Shown here piece by piece: positions 11,110 through 19,539 of a stretch of 64,000 nucleotides of DNA; within the stretch, counting starts at the first letter, position 1, and every line of letters starts with the position of its first letter. The notes beneath the pieces are model-generated. The model worked only from the letters and a program-made list of their open reading frames with translations, made no database searches and was not told where the DNA came from. The position numbers were made by a program, and so were the translations under genes. This DNA comes from Seohaeicola zhoushanensis (GTDB lineage: Bacteria > Pseudomonadota > Alphaproteobacteria > Rhodobacterales > Rhodobacteraceae), in assembly GCF_014656415.1 (NCBI RefSeq), contig NZ_BNCJ01000010.1, positions 62,001-126,000 of the forward strand, in the 5' to 3' direction.

Positions 11110-11934
11110 CTAGAGATCGCGCGACGACAATGCACGCGCCGCCGCCTGTCCGATCTCGTAGTAGATCCGGTCATAGGCCGCGTCAAAACCGGAGAACAGC
11201 GCCTTGTTCAGCTTCTGCCCCGCCGGTGAGGCCGAGAAGTCGAGATAGGCCTGCATCTCGTCGTCGCTCAGGGGCCCGTAGGCCATGTAGAGAAAGCCGT
11301 TCATCCAGTCGATGGTGTCCTTGCGGACATCCGGCTCCTGCTCCCAGACGCGGTCCATGATCTCGCCTTCGCTGAGCTTCCTCTGGCCGCCGTCGCTCAT
11401 CCCGCGCAGGAATCGGTAGTTCGAGCTGAGCGCGCCGGCGACGTTGCGGTCGACCAGTTCGTTGATCTTGATGAAGCGCGCGATCATCTCGATCCGCGGC
11501 AATCCACGGGCCGCAGCATCGGCGTAGGAGGCTTTGGCGATCTCGGTCACTTCCTCGTCACTCATCGCCTGGCGCGCAGACACTTCAAGCCCCATGATCC
11601 GCTGCCCGACCGGGGATTCGAGGAAGGCCAGGCATTCGGCCATCTCTTCGGGGGTCATGGTCTCGGCCAGCTTGGCGCGCATCACTTCGGTGATCCGGGC
11701 GGCATCATAGATCCGGTCGATTTCGCCCGCGAAATGCGCGCCGCCCTCGCCGCCCAGCATGTCGCCATCGAGGTCGCGGCCGTAATCCAGCCCCTCCTCG
11801 CGCAGGATCTGAACTACCGCATCAAAGTGCAATGCCTTGTCCAGGCGCATGACCTCGTCGGCCGCGTGGGCTGGAAGAGAAAACGCCAGCACCAAGCCGA
11901 CCGCCATGAGAATGCGCTGAAGCAGCCCGGCCAA
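11110..11934 (-). CDS. Exported DUF2059 domain protein (second of a pair)
   Basis: A 274-residue protein with a signal peptide (MAGLLQRILMAVGLVLAF..LPAHAA) and two alpha-helical DUF2059 units, the first with TPEEMAECLAFLESPVGQRIMG, the second with LSDDEMQAYLDFSASPAGQKL. This family is periplasmic in other Proteobacteria and has no established function. The start appears to be TTG at 11934, which has AGGA ahead of it and gives the full signal peptide; the ATG at 11907 has no visible binding site. It starts two bases after the stop of a homologous gene, so it is the downstream half of a tandem pair. Confidence 0.8.
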   Translation of the reverse strand: MAGLLQRILMAVGLVLAFSLPAHAADEVMRLDKALHFDAVVQILREEGLDYGRDLDGDMLGGEGGAHFAGEIDRIYDAARITEVMRAKLAETMTPEEMAECLAFLESPVGQRIMGLEVSARQAMSDEEVTEIAKASYADAAARGLPRIEMIARFIKINELVDRNVAGALSSNYRFLRGMSDGGQRKLSEGEIMDRVWEQEPDVRKDTIDWMNGFLYMAYGPLSDDEMQAYLDFSASPAGQKLNKALFSGFDAAYDRIYYEIGQAAARALSSRDL

Positions 11935-11936
11935 GA

Positions 11937-12791
11937 TCAGAGATCCTGCTGCGGTTGCAGATTCGCCATCCGCGCCGCCAGGGCCTCGAACCGGTTCGCC
12001 GTGATCTCGTATTGCACCGCGTTAAGCAACTCATAGACCTTGCGCATCTCGGGGCCTTCCAGCGCGTCGGCATAGGCGGTCAACTCTTCATCGGTGAAGT
12101 CACGATAGGTCAGCGCCGAGGCGGCCAGCCCGCTCTTCTGGACCGACCGCAGCATCGCGCCCTCTTGAGACTTGAGCCGCCCGCGCAACTCGTCTGCGTC
12201 GACCTTCAGGTTCACGACACCTGCCGCGCTTGCCGACATCAGGAAGCGCAGCTGGATCTCCTGCATCGCCCGTACTGCCGTTTCCGCTCCGCCGATCGCC
12301 TGGCTCATCCGCTTGAACAACTCAAGCCGAGGGCTACCCGTGCGGACCAGGTCGGCAACGATCTGCTCGCCCTGGTCAGCCTTGATGTCGTCATCGGTCA
12401 CATGCGCGGTGTTCTCGGCCTGGACCAGTTTCTGGCCAAGGTCGGAGGAATAGAAGTCGACCGCCACGTGCAGCATGTCATCATCAAGCGTCTGTTCTAG
12501 GATATCAAGCGCGAGGCCACGCATCACGCCGGGGGCGAAGACATCATCGGCCATCCTAGTCCATTCGATGCCGAAATCCTCGGCCTCCAACCCCAGCATC
12601 CGGGGCGCGGACTTGGCCGAGAGCGCGATGGAATCAAGCGCGACGTCGAATCCGGTAACATTCAGAAAGGCTTCGATTCGAGCGCGCTCTGCCGCGGCAG
12701 AGGGACTCGGAGCCGTGATGGTCATCAGCGCGAGCCCGAGGAATGCGACCAGGCAAGACAGCGGGCGGAACATAAAGCTATGGCGTTTCAT
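11937..12791 (-). CDS. Exported DUF2059 domain protein (first of a pair)
   Basis: A 284-residue protein with a signal peptide ending near SPSAAA and DUF2059-type units (DDDMLHVAVDFYSSDLGQKLVQAE and DFTDEELTAYADALEGPEMRKVYELL). It is recognisably related to the gene that follows, with the same helical spacing and the same closing motif, so the two look like an old tandem duplication that has diverged strongly. Function unknown. It is divergent from tRNA-Ser. Confidence 0.8.
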   Translation of the reverse strand: MKRHSFMFRPLSCLVAFLGLALMTITAPSPSAAAERARIEAFLNVTGFDVALDSIALSAKSAPRMLGLEAEDFGIEWTRMADDVFAPGVMRGLALDILEQTLDDDMLHVAVDFYSSDLGQKLVQAENTAHVTDDDIKADQGEQIVADLVRTGSPRLELFKRMSQAIGGAETAVRAMQEIQLRFLMSASAAGVVNLKVDADELRGRLKSQEGAMLRSVQKSGLAASALTYRDFTDEELTAYADALEGPEMRKVYELLNAVQYEITANRFEALAARMANLQPQQDL

Positions 12792-12865
12792 GGCCCGAAT
12801 CTAAGCTTTTTGGATCAGACGGCAACGGCAAAAAAGAACATGCCGAGAAAGGTTGGAAAGGCCCC

Positions 12866-12894
12866 TTGCATGCCCCCGAAATCATCGCTAAACG
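12866..12894 (+). promoter_or_regulatory. Likely promoter of tRNA-Ser
   Basis: TTGCAT and TAAACG are separated by 17 bases, and the predicted start near 12901 is about 12 bases ahead of the mature tRNA. Confidence 0.5.
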
Positions 12895-12912
12895 CAGGCC
12901 CCAGACCCCCGC

Positions 12913-13002
12913 GGAGAGGTGCCGGAGTGGTCGAACGGGGCGGTCTCGAAAACCGTTGTGGGTGTGAGCCCACCCAGGGTTCGAATCCCTGTCTCTCCGC
13001 CA
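12913..13002 (+). tRNA. tRNA-Ser(CGA)
   Basis: A class II tRNA of 90 bases with a 7-bp acceptor stem (GGAGAGG with TCTCTCC, one G-U), D-loop, and the anticodon arm CGGT-CTCGAAA-ACCG, which places CGA at 12947-12949. It has a long variable arm (GGGTG/CACCC type), a T arm with GGTTCGAATCC, discriminator G and an encoded CCA. It reads UCG codons. Confidence 0.97.
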
Positions 13003-13010
13003 CAAACCAC

Positions 13011-13035
13011 ACCCGGGCAATTGAATTGCTCGGGT
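13011..13035 (+). terminator. Stem-loop after tRNA-Ser
   Basis: ACCCGGGCAAT pairs with ATTGCTCGGGT (11 bp, one G-U) around a TGA loop, eight bases past the tRNA CCA. Only a weak T-rich stretch follows, so it may act as a processing stop as much as a terminator. Confidence 0.6.
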
Positions 13036-13117
13036 TGGGTTCTCGGCAAACAGCTTTACAACTGATCTGGTTCTGTCAGCACACTCGCTCCGATAGCCAG
13101 TGGCAGCTGACTGCTGG

Positions 13118-14017
13118 CTAGGGCCGATCGAGCAAAAAGTCAGGGCGGATTCCCGCCGCCTCGATGGCAGCGGCATGATCTTCTCCGGCAAAGAACCCGT
13201 AACCCGTCACCAGCGCCGAGCCGATCCCCGCTGCCTGGGCGCCGAGGATGTCAGTGTGCAGGCTGTCCCCGACCATGACGATGCGCTCGGGCGGGACTGC
13301 CGGTCCGATGCGCTTGCGGGCCACTTCGAAGATATTGCCGAATGGCTTGCCGAAAAAGCGCGGGGCCACGCCGGTCTCGTCGGCGAGCCGGTGACCGTAA
13401 TGGCCGGGCTCGATGGAGAAGCCATGCTCGCGCGGTGCAACGATATCGGGATTGCCGACCCAGACCGGGCGCGGCCGGCGCGACAGTTCCGCGGCCAGCA
13501 GCAGGTGCCGCGCCTCGGTCCATTCTCCGCTGCCGAGCAGCATGAAGCCTTCGGCCCGCGCGTAGGCATCGGGGTCGTCCTCCAGGTCATGGAAATCGAC
13601 CGGCAGATCCTCGCGCCCCGCGCCCCCGGGCAAGGCCAGGCCCCAGCGGATGCTCTCGCCGTTCAGGCTGGAGAGCAAGGTGCACCGGCTGCTGATTATT
13701 TCCTCGGGGGTGAAGCTGTAACCCAGGCCGGCATATTTGCGCGCCAACCCGGCGATCGTATAGCTGGCAGCATTGGTCACCACGAAGAACCGCTTTCCGG
13801 CGGCACGTATCCGCGCAATGCGCTCGGCCACGCCTGGAATGGCCGTCTCGCCAATGTTCAACACGCCGAAGGCGTCGAGCAGGAAGACGTCGAAGGCCTC
13901 GGCGATTTCCTCCAGATGGGCCACCCGTCGGCAGGCGCCGCCGGCCGTCGCCTGCGGCAGCCTGTGACGGACGGCCTCGTAGGCGGCAAATGCGGCCTTC
14001 GACGTCATTGCAATCAT
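13118..14017 (-). CDS. HAD-IIA family hydrolase in a phosphonate-type transport operon
   Basis: The 299-residue protein has the HAD-IIA layout: motif I FLLDAFGVLNIG (nucleophile D48), VVTNAASY, a large C2 cap, and the motif III/IV end MVGDSLHTDILGAQAAGIGSALV. The position that is usually a second Asp (D-x-D) is F50, as in the TIGR01459-type branch that has DxWGV, so catalysis may differ from the NagD type. The ATG at 14017 overlaps the stop of the upstream permease (ATGA), so it is coupled to the importer and probably dephosphorylates the imported compound. The substrate is unknown. Confidence 0.82.
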   Translation of the reverse strand: MIAMTSKAAFAAYEAVRHRLPQATAGGACRRVAHLEEIAEAFDVFLLDAFGVLNIGETAIPGVAERIARIRAAGKRFFVVTNAASYTIAGLARKYAGLGYSFTPEEIISSRCTLLSSLNGESIRWGLALPGGAGREDLPVDFHDLEDDPDAYARAEGFMLLGSGEWTEARHLLLAAELSRRPRPVWVGNPDIVAPREHGFSIEPGHYGHRLADETGVAPRFFGKPFGNIFEVARKRIGPAVPPERIVMVGDSLHTDILGAQAAGIGSALVTGYGFFAGEDHAAAIEAAGIRPDFLLDRP

Positions 14018-14829
14018 ATGATCGCTCCCCGGACCTTGGCCGAGACCCATTCGCTGATCACCACAGCGAGCAGGATCACCAGCAGGATCAGCGAGACCTG
14101 CGGCCAGGCCAGGGTGTTCAGCGAACCTGACAGCTGCAGCCCGATCCCCCCGGCCCCGACCAGCCCCAGCACCGTACTTTCGCGGATGTTGATGTCCCAG
14201 CGGAACACCGAGATGCCGGCAAAGGCAGGCATGATCTGCGGAACGATGCCATAGACCATCACCTGCCAGCGCGAGGCGCCGGTCGCGGTGATCGCCTCGA
14301 CCTGGGTCTCGTCGATCTCCTCGATGGCCTCGTAGAGCAGCTTGGCGCAGAAGCCGACCGAGCGGATGGCGATGGCGAGGATGCCTGCAAAGACGCCGGG
14401 CCCGATGATCGCGATCAGCAGCAGTGCCCAGATCAGCGAGTTTATCGAGCGGCTGGCCACGATAATGAACAGCGCCACCGGGCGGATGATCCAGGTCGAG
14501 GGTGTTGTGTTGCGGGCCGCGAGGAAGGCTACCGGCACCGCCAGCACCAGCGCAATCAACGTGCCGAGTGTTGCGATGTTGATGGTGTCCCAGATCGGCC
14601 ACCACAGCTTTTCCATGTAGGACCAGCGCGGCGGCGTGGCCCGGTCGATGATATCCCCCGCGATCCGCGGCGCATCCCAGACGAAGAACCATGTGGTCGA
14701 GGCCGATATCTGCTGCCAGCACCAGACGAAGATCGCAACGCCGATCAGCCAGCCCACCCAGCGCAGCATGGCCTCGCCGGTGGTCCGGCGGCGCCACACC
14801 TTGGCGCCCGCTATCTCGCGCACCGGCAT
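14014..14829 (-). CDS. phnE: Phosphonate-type ABC transporter permease, second PhnE
   Basis: A 271-residue inner-membrane permease with about six membrane helices and the EAA-like loop around EEIDETQVEAITATGASRWQVM, followed by the PhnE-typical [22 protein letters not shown]. It starts within the stop of the preceding permease (TGATG), so the two make a heterodimeric channel. It would carry the substrate captured by PhnD, powered by PhnC. Confidence 0.9.
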   Translation of the reverse strand: MPVREIAGAKVWRRRTTGEAMLRWVGWLIGVAIFVWCWQQISASTTWFFVWDAPRIAGDIIDRATPPRWSYMEKLWWPIWDTINIATLGTLIALVLAVPVAFLAARNTTPSTWIIRPVALFIIVASRSINSLIWALLLIAIIGPGVFAGILAIAIRSVGFCAKLLYEAIEEIDETQVEAITATGASRWQVMVYGIVPQIMPAFAGISVFRWDINIRESTVLGLVGAGGIGLQLSGSLNTLAWPQVSLILLVILLAVVISEWVSAKVRGAII

Positions 14830-15650
14830 CAGCGCACCCTCGCCCGGATCACCCCGGACAGATATTCAAGCGCCATGACGATGCCGATGATGACCAGCAG
14901 GATTGCCGCGGCGGTGTCGAATTCGTAGCGGTCGAAGGCAGTGTTCAGCGTCGCACCGATGCCCCCCGCGCCGACCAGGCCCAGGATGGCACTTTCACGG
15001 AAGTTGATGTCTAGGCGATACATCGAGAGGCCGATCAGTCGCGGCATCACCTGCGGTTGCACCCCGTAGTTGATCCACTGTGTCCAGCGCGCCCCGGTGG
15101 CGCGGATCGCCTCGGCCTGCACCCGGTCCATGGCCTCGATGTCCTCGGCCAGGAGTTTCGACAAGAAACCGATGGTCGCGAATGACAGTGTGAGGAAACC
15201 GGCCAGCGGACCAAAGCCGAAGATCGCCACCAGCAGGATCGCCACAATGATCTCTTGCAGCGCCCGGCTGACCGCCACAATGGCGCGGCAGACGAGGTAG
15301 ACCGGCAGCGGCGCGATGTTGCGCGCAGCGCCCAGCCCGATGGGAATCGAGATGAGGATGCCCACGACCGAGGCCGCGACTGTTATCACCACGCTCTCGA
15401 CCAGCCCGTTCCAGATATCTCCGCCGCGCGAGAGGAAATCGGGCCGGGTGAAGGACATGATGAAGGCGCCGCCGCGGTCGAGCCCTTCGTAGACCCGCGA
15501 CCAGTTCACCTCGACCGAGGCGATTGCAAGTACCAGGTAAACCGCTCCGCCCAGGATCAGCAGCCAGCGCAGCCAGGACAGCTTGATCAGTGGCGGCTTC
15601 TTCCAGCGCGTGCCGAGGAGCGTTTCGAGTTCCGTCGACACACCGCTCAT
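14829..15650 (-). CDS. phnE: Phosphonate-type ABC transporter permease, first PhnE
   Basis: A 273-residue permease related to the following gene: membrane helices start near residue 28, and it has [25 protein letters not shown] and then [23 protein letters not shown]. Its ATG overlaps the phnC stop. Two PhnE copies per operon are common in PhnCDE-type importers of Rhodobacterales. Confidence 0.9.
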   Translation of the reverse strand: MSGVSTELETLLGTRWKKPPLIKLSWLRWLLILGGAVYLVLAIASVEVNWSRVYEGLDRGGAFIMSFTRPDFLSRGGDIWNGLVESVVITVAASVVGILISIPIGLGAARNIAPLPVYLVCRAIVAVSRALQEIIVAILLVAIFGFGPLAGFLTLSFATIGFLSKLLAEDIEAMDRVQAEAIRATGARWTQWINYGVQPQVMPRLIGLSMYRLDINFRESAILGLVGAGGIGATLNTAFDRYEFDTAAAILLVIIGIVMALEYLSGVIRARVR

Positions 15651-16435
15651 GCCACGGCCTCTTCGGCTGTTTCGTCCGTCTTGATCGTCGCCTGCCAGTC
15701 CTCTTCCCCGTAGATCCGGGTGAGCACCTCGGGCGTCAGCGCGTCAGGAGGGCCATCAAAGGCGATCTCGCCCGCCTTCAGGCCGATCACCCGCTGCACG
15801 AACATCTGCGCCAGCGCGACGTCGTGGATGTTGATGATCGCCGCCAGCCCGCGTTCAGCGCAAAGTTCGCAGATCAGGCGCATGATCTGGCGCGAGGTCT
15901 TGGGGTCGAGTGAGGCGGTCGGTTCGTCCACCAGCAGAAGCGCCGGGTTCTGGATCAGCGCGCGGGCGATGCCGACGCGTTGACGCTGGCCGCCAGACAG
16001 CTCGTCAGCCCGCTTGTCGGCCATGGCCAGCAGGCCCACGCGGTCGAGCAGGCGAAAGGCCTCGTCCACGTCCTTCTGCGGAAAGCGCCGCAGCAGGCTG
16101 CGCCAGAAGCCGACATAGCCAAGCCGGCCCGACAGCACGTTCTCCATCACCGTCAGCCGTTCGACGAGGGCATATTCCTGGAAGATCATGCCCATCCGCC
16201 GCCGTGCCCGGCGCAGCGCGCCGGAGGACAGTGCGGTCAGTTCCACGTCGTCCAGCCAGACCTTGCCGCCACTCGGTTCCACCAGCCGGTTGATGCAGCG
16301 GATGAGCGTCGACTTCCCCGCGCCCGACGGGCCGATCAAGGCCACCACCTGCCCGATGGGCACTTCGATCTCGACGGACTTCAGCGCCTGATCGCCGGTC
16401 CTGTAGGTCTTGACCAGCTTGTCCAGCCTGAGCAT
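15647..16435 (-). CDS. phnC: Phosphonate-type ABC transporter ATP-binding protein
   Basis: The 262-residue ATPase has Walker [10 protein letters not shown] (35-43), Q-loop [22 protein letters not shown], which is characteristic of PhnC, signature LSGGQRQR and Walker B LLLVDEP. I chose the ATG at 16435 because GAGGGGG lies five bases upstream; a TTG two codons earlier is possible. It follows phnD after a stable intercistronic hairpin. Confidence 0.92.
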   Translation of the reverse strand: MLRLDKLVKTYRTGDQALKSVEIEVPIGQVVALIGPSGAGKSTLIRCINRLVEPSGGKVWLDDVELTALSSGALRRARRRMGMIFQEYALVERLTVMENVLSGRLGYVGFWRSLLRRFPQKDVDEAFRLLDRVGLLAMADKRADELSGGQRQRVGIARALIQNPALLLVDEPTASLDPKTSRQIMRLICELCAERGLAAIINIHDVALAQMFVQRVIGLKAGEIAFDGPPDALTPEVLTRIYGEEDWQATIKTDETAEEAVA

Positions 16436-16466
16436 CCCCACCCCCTCGTCTTGTTATGACTGTGTG

Positions 16467-16491
16467 GCGGCCCGCATCCCGCGGGCCGCCG
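16467..16491 (-). promoter_or_regulatory. Intercistronic stem-loop after phnD
   Basis: GGCGGCCCGC and GCGGGCCGCC form a perfect 10-bp stem with a 5-base loop, 12 bases beyond the phnD stop. There is no T-tract. Such hairpins commonly protect the binding-protein part of an ABC operon message from 3' decay. Confidence 0.65.
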
Positions 16492-16502
16492 TGCCAGCGA
16501 TC

Positions 16503-17480
16503 TTATTCGCAGGCGTAGGACACGCCGTTGGCCGCGTCGATCTTGCGGATCACGTCCCAGAAGTCCTTGTAATTCATCTCGAGGAACTGTTCCTCACCGG
16601 ACTTCTTGAACTCTTCCTGCAGGGACGAGCCGTCCCATTTGAACTCGAAGAAGGCCTGCTTGATCTGCTCCTGCAGCTCCGGTTTGAGGTTGTAGACCAC
16701 GCCGAAGCCGGTGGTAGGGAAGGTCTGCGACTTGTAGATCGACTTGACCTGATCGGCCTTGATGACATCGCGCTCGATCATCCGCGCCATGACCGAGTTC
16801 GCAATCGCCCCCGCCGGGTAGTCCTTGTTTGCCACGCCGAGGATGGTGTTGTCATGCTTGCCCGAGAAGACCGGCTCGAAATCGCGCCCGGCAATCATGT
16901 CGTAGTCGGCCTTGAGGATCGCCGAGGGGGCCTTGTAGCCCGAGTTCGAGGTCTCCGATGAGAAGGCGAGTTGCTTGCCCTTGATGTCCTCCATCTTCTC
17001 GATGCCAGAGCCCGGAAAGGTGATGATCTCCATCTCGTAGCCGAAGCCGCCGTCCTTCGACGCCATGATTGTGAAGGGCCGGAAGCCGGCGCAGTTCACC
17101 GCCAGCGGGTTCGACCCGGTGTTGAACCCTGCGATATGCAGGCGGCCCGAGCGCATGGCCTCGATCTGGGCGGCGTTGGACTGGACCGGGAAGAAGACGA
17201 CGTCCTTGCCGGTCTTCTCCTTGAGGAAATCGAGAAAATCGGCCCAGGCGGTCTTGTAGACCGCCGGATCCTCGACCGGGGTATAGGCGAAGATCAGCGT
17301 GTCGGGATCGATCCACTGGGACGAGTCGGTCGGCACATCGGCCACCAGGTCGCCGTCGACATCGCAATAGCGCTTGTCGAGATCGCCGCGCGGACAATCC
17401 TGCGCCCAGGCACCGCCTGCGGCGAACAGTGCGGTCAGCGCCGATACGGCTGCCGTGGCCATCAGTTTGGTCGGGGTCAT
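16503..17480 (-). CDS. phnD: Phosphate/phosphite/phosphonate-type ABC substrate-binding protein
   Basis: The 325-residue precursor has a signal peptide ending AGGAWAQ, then the PhnD fold: YTPVEDPAVYKTAWADFLDFLKEKTGKDVVF, RSGRLHIAGFNTGS and FSSETSNSGYKAPSA, the loop region that holds the phosphonate oxyanion in relatives. GGGAGGAA lies ahead of the ATG at 17480; the frame is open further up but without resemblance. It follows the DeoR gene by 64 bases. A pair of cysteines near the mature N-terminus (DCPRGDLDKRYCD) may form a disulfide. The true ligand is unknown. Confidence 0.88.
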   Translation of the reverse strand: MTPTKLMATAAVSALTALFAAGGAWAQDCPRGDLDKRYCDVDGDLVADVPTDSSQWIDPDTLIFAYTPVEDPAVYKTAWADFLDFLKEKTGKDVVFFPVQSNAAQIEAMRSGRLHIAGFNTGSNPLAVNCAGFRPFTIMASKDGGFGYEMEIITFPGSGIEKMEDIKGKQLAFSSETSNSGYKAPSAILKADYDMIAGRDFEPVFSGKHDNTILGVANKDYPAGAIANSVMARMIERDVIKADQVKSIYKSQTFPTTGFGVVYNLKPELQEQIKQAFFEFKWDGSSLQEEFKKSGEEQFLEMNYKDFWDVIRKIDAANGVSYACE

Positions 17481-17544
17481 TCGGTCTTCCTCCCTTTGGT
17501 GTTTCTCAATTCCACCGCGCTCCTCCGCGGCGGTCGTCCCAGCG

Positions 17545-18342
17545 TCAGTCGGCGACCAGCACCTCGACGCCCGCGTCCTCCAACGCATTGCAAATGTCTT
17601 TCTCCGGCAGCCGGTCGGTGACGACCGATGCAAAGGCCGCAAGTGCCCCCACGTGGGCCATGCCCTCATGCCCGATTTTGGCTCCGTCGATCACCAGATG
17701 CGCCTGCCCCGACCGGCGCAGCATGGAGCGCTTGATCGCGGCAAAGCCACGCACGGTTTCCGACACGCCGTCGGCGGACACGTTGGACGCGCCCAGAAAA
17801 CAGCGGTCGAAGTGATGCCGTTCGATGAACTCTATAGCATCCGGGCCGACGACGGCGGCCTCGGACGGCAGGAAGTCGCCAGGACAAAGGATGACCTGAG
17901 CCCCCGCGCTCTGCCCGATCGCGGTGGCGACGGGCAGGCTGTTGGTCAGAACCGTGCATTCGGTGCCCGAAAAGGCCAGGAATCGCGCGACCTGAAGCGT
18001 GGTCGAGCCCGCGTCGATCATCACCGAGTCGCCGGGCTGCACGAGGGCCGCCGCGGCCCGCCCGATCCTTTCGCGCTCCTCCAGTCGTGCCCGGTTGCGC
18101 TCGTCGAACCCGGGGTACTGACGGTTCGGCGTCGCCGAAGCGCCACCGTGTGCGCGACTCAGCAGGCCCTCGGCAGAAAGCGCGTCGACGTCGCGGCGCA
18201 CGGTTTCGGTCGAGACACCGAAGCGTTCGGCAAGCTCGGCATTGCGGACGTGCGGGCGCAACTTCAGCTCGAGCAGGATCTGCTCGCGCCGTTCAATCTT
18301 GCGCAGCCGACGCGGAGCGTACGGCCTTACCTTGTCCAGCAT
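17545..18342 (-). CDS. DeoR/GlpR family transcriptional regulator
   Basis: The 265-residue regulator has an N-terminal DeoR helix-turn-helix (RREQILLELKLRPHVRNAELAERFGVSTETVRRDVDAL near 15-55) and the sugar-phosphate sensing ISOCOT-like domain with MIDAGSTTLQVARFL and TNSLPVATA. DeoR-type regulators usually sense a phosphorylated sugar or polyol. The ATG at 18342 has AGGGAGG upstream. It is the first gene of the PhnDCEE-HAD operon, so it likely represses the operon and itself until a phospho-compound appears. Confidence 0.9.
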   Translation of the reverse strand: MLDKVRPYAPRRLRKIERREQILLELKLRPHVRNAELAERFGVSTETVRRDVDALSAEGLLSRAHGGASATPNRQYPGFDERNRARLEERERIGRAAAALVQPGDSVMIDAGSTTLQVARFLAFSGTECTVLTNSLPVATAIGQSAGAQVILCPGDFLPSEAAVVGPDAIEFIERHHFDRCFLGASNVSADGVSETVRGFAAIKRSMLRRSGQAHLVIDGAKIGHEGMAHVGALAAFASVVTDRLPEKDICNALEDAGVEVLVAD

Positions 18343-18410
18343 TGAACCTCCCTGTTGCCTCCGCCCGGATTTGACCGGATCGGCCGCCTTTCGGAGATTT
18401 TTTTGGAGAG

Positions 18411-18426
18411 TTGCACGTTCATGCAA
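18411..18426 (-). promoter_or_regulatory. Candidate operator ahead of the DeoR-phn operon
   Basis: TTGCA-N6-TGCAA lies 69 bases upstream of the DeoR start. A second, weaker dyad, TTTGT-N8-ACAAA, lies at 18432-18449. Both fall in the only non-coding gap ahead of the operon. Confidence 0.35.
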
Positions 18427-18498
18427 GCGATTTTGTTGGAAATGACAAATTCCCTCACCGAGACCCTGCCCTTTCCGTTGCCGGGCCGTGGGACAGGA

Positions 18499-19404
18499 TC
18501 AGCTCTCGGGAAGGCGCGCACCCCGGTTCAGGCCCTCCCGGATCCGGGAGACGATCATCCGGGTGGCTGCGCTCAGTGGCAGATCCTTGGCGGTCAGCAT
18601 GGCGATCTCGGTGTCGACGCGCGGCACGAAGCGCCGCCAGACAACGCCGTCACCCAGAGGTGCAAGGGCGTTGATCGGGTCTATCAATGCGACACCGTTA
18701 CCGGCGGCGACGAGTTTGCGGGCGATGGCAAAATACGAACCTGTCGTATTGCGCTCGATGGTCACACCGGCCTCGGACAGCAGACGGTCGAGTTGGCGGT
18801 CGACCATGTGATCACCCAGGATCGCGATGACCGACCGGCCCTTCAGGAGTTCCGGGCGAATCACGGTCTCGGCGGCCAAAGGATCGTCGGCGCGCATGAT
18901 GCAGACACACTCCAGCAGGAAGGCCTCGGAATTGACCCCGGCCACGGGAACCGGCGTGTCGATCAACCCGATGTCGATCTGCCGCCCGCTCACCCAGGTC
19001 GAGATCTGGCGCGAGGAATGAACGCGCATCTCGACCCGGGTGCCGGGGTTGTCGGCGTGATAATGCGCGATCAACTCCGGCAGGAAATTGATCGCGAGCA
19101 CGCCATTGGTCGCAATGCTGACCCCGCCTGCCGCGCCAGTGCGGATCTCATGCGCGCGCTGTTCTATCCGCGCGAGCGCGAGCAGGCTCTGCGCGACCTC
19201 CGCGTGCAGCAGCATGGCCTCGCCCGTCGGGGCAAAATAGCCGCGGTCGCGGTGAAACAGCCGAAAGCCCAGGTCCGCCTCGAGGTTGCTCAGCGCTATG
19301 CTGACGGCGGGCTGGGTCAGGTTCAGACGTTCAGCGGCACGCGAGACAGACCCGGCCTCGATCAAGGCATTGAAAACTTCGAGATGGCGCAGTTTGATCT
19401 GCAT
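18499..19404 (-). CDS. LysR family transcriptional regulator
   Basis: A LysR-type regulator of about 301 residues: winged helix-turn-helix LRHLEVFNALIEAGSVSRAAERLNLTQPAVSIALSNLEADLGFRLF at the N-terminus and a periplasmic-binding-protein-like effector domain from about residue 90. Starts at 19404 and 19419 are both ATG and neither has a clear ribosome binding site. It is divergent from the oxidoreductase-importer operon and probably controls it through the AT-rich dyad between them. Confidence 0.9.
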   Translation of the reverse strand: MQIKLRHLEVFNALIEAGSVSRAAERLNLTQPAVSIALSNLEADLGFRLFHRDRGYFAPTGEAMLLHAEVAQSLLALARIEQRAHEIRTGAAGGVSIATNGVLAINFLPELIAHYHADNPGTRVEMRVHSSRQISTWVSGRQIDIGLIDTPVPVAGVNSEAFLLECVCIMRADDPLAAETVIRPELLKGRSVIAILGDHMVDRQLDRLLSEAGVTIERNTTGSYFAIARKLVAAGNGVALIDPINALAPLGDGVVWRRFVPRVDTEIAMLTAKDLPLSAATRMIVSRIREGLNRGARLPES

Positions 19405-19450
19405 GACGAACGCTCGCATACATTAACAAATCGAATACAAGCATAATCCG

Positions 19451-19468
19451 TATTAAATTGATTTAATA
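19451..19468. promoter_or_regulatory. AT-rich palindrome in the LysR divergent promoter
   Basis: TATTAAATTGATTTAATA is a perfect 8-bp inverted repeat with a two-base centre. It lies 47 bases from the LysR start and about 72 from the likely start of the oxidoreductase gene. Its base composition stands out against GC-rich surroundings, as expected for a LysR box or promoter core. Confidence 0.5.
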
Positions 19469-19539
19469 AAATACCAAATCTACCGTTGCGTCATCCCGGC
19501 GCGCTTGAAACCGACCGGCGGGGTGTTCAGGGGGATGGA

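Noticed and set aside
12913-13117. tRNA-Ser as an integration site for a mobile element
   Set aside because: No integrase, no direct repeat of the tRNA 3' end and no change of composition were seen in the genes that follow.
13118-14797. One 559-residue protein combining HAD hydrolase and a long N-terminal part
   Set aside because: The upstream part is an out-of-frame reading of the permease gene; the true HAD start overlaps the permease stop as ATGA at 14017.
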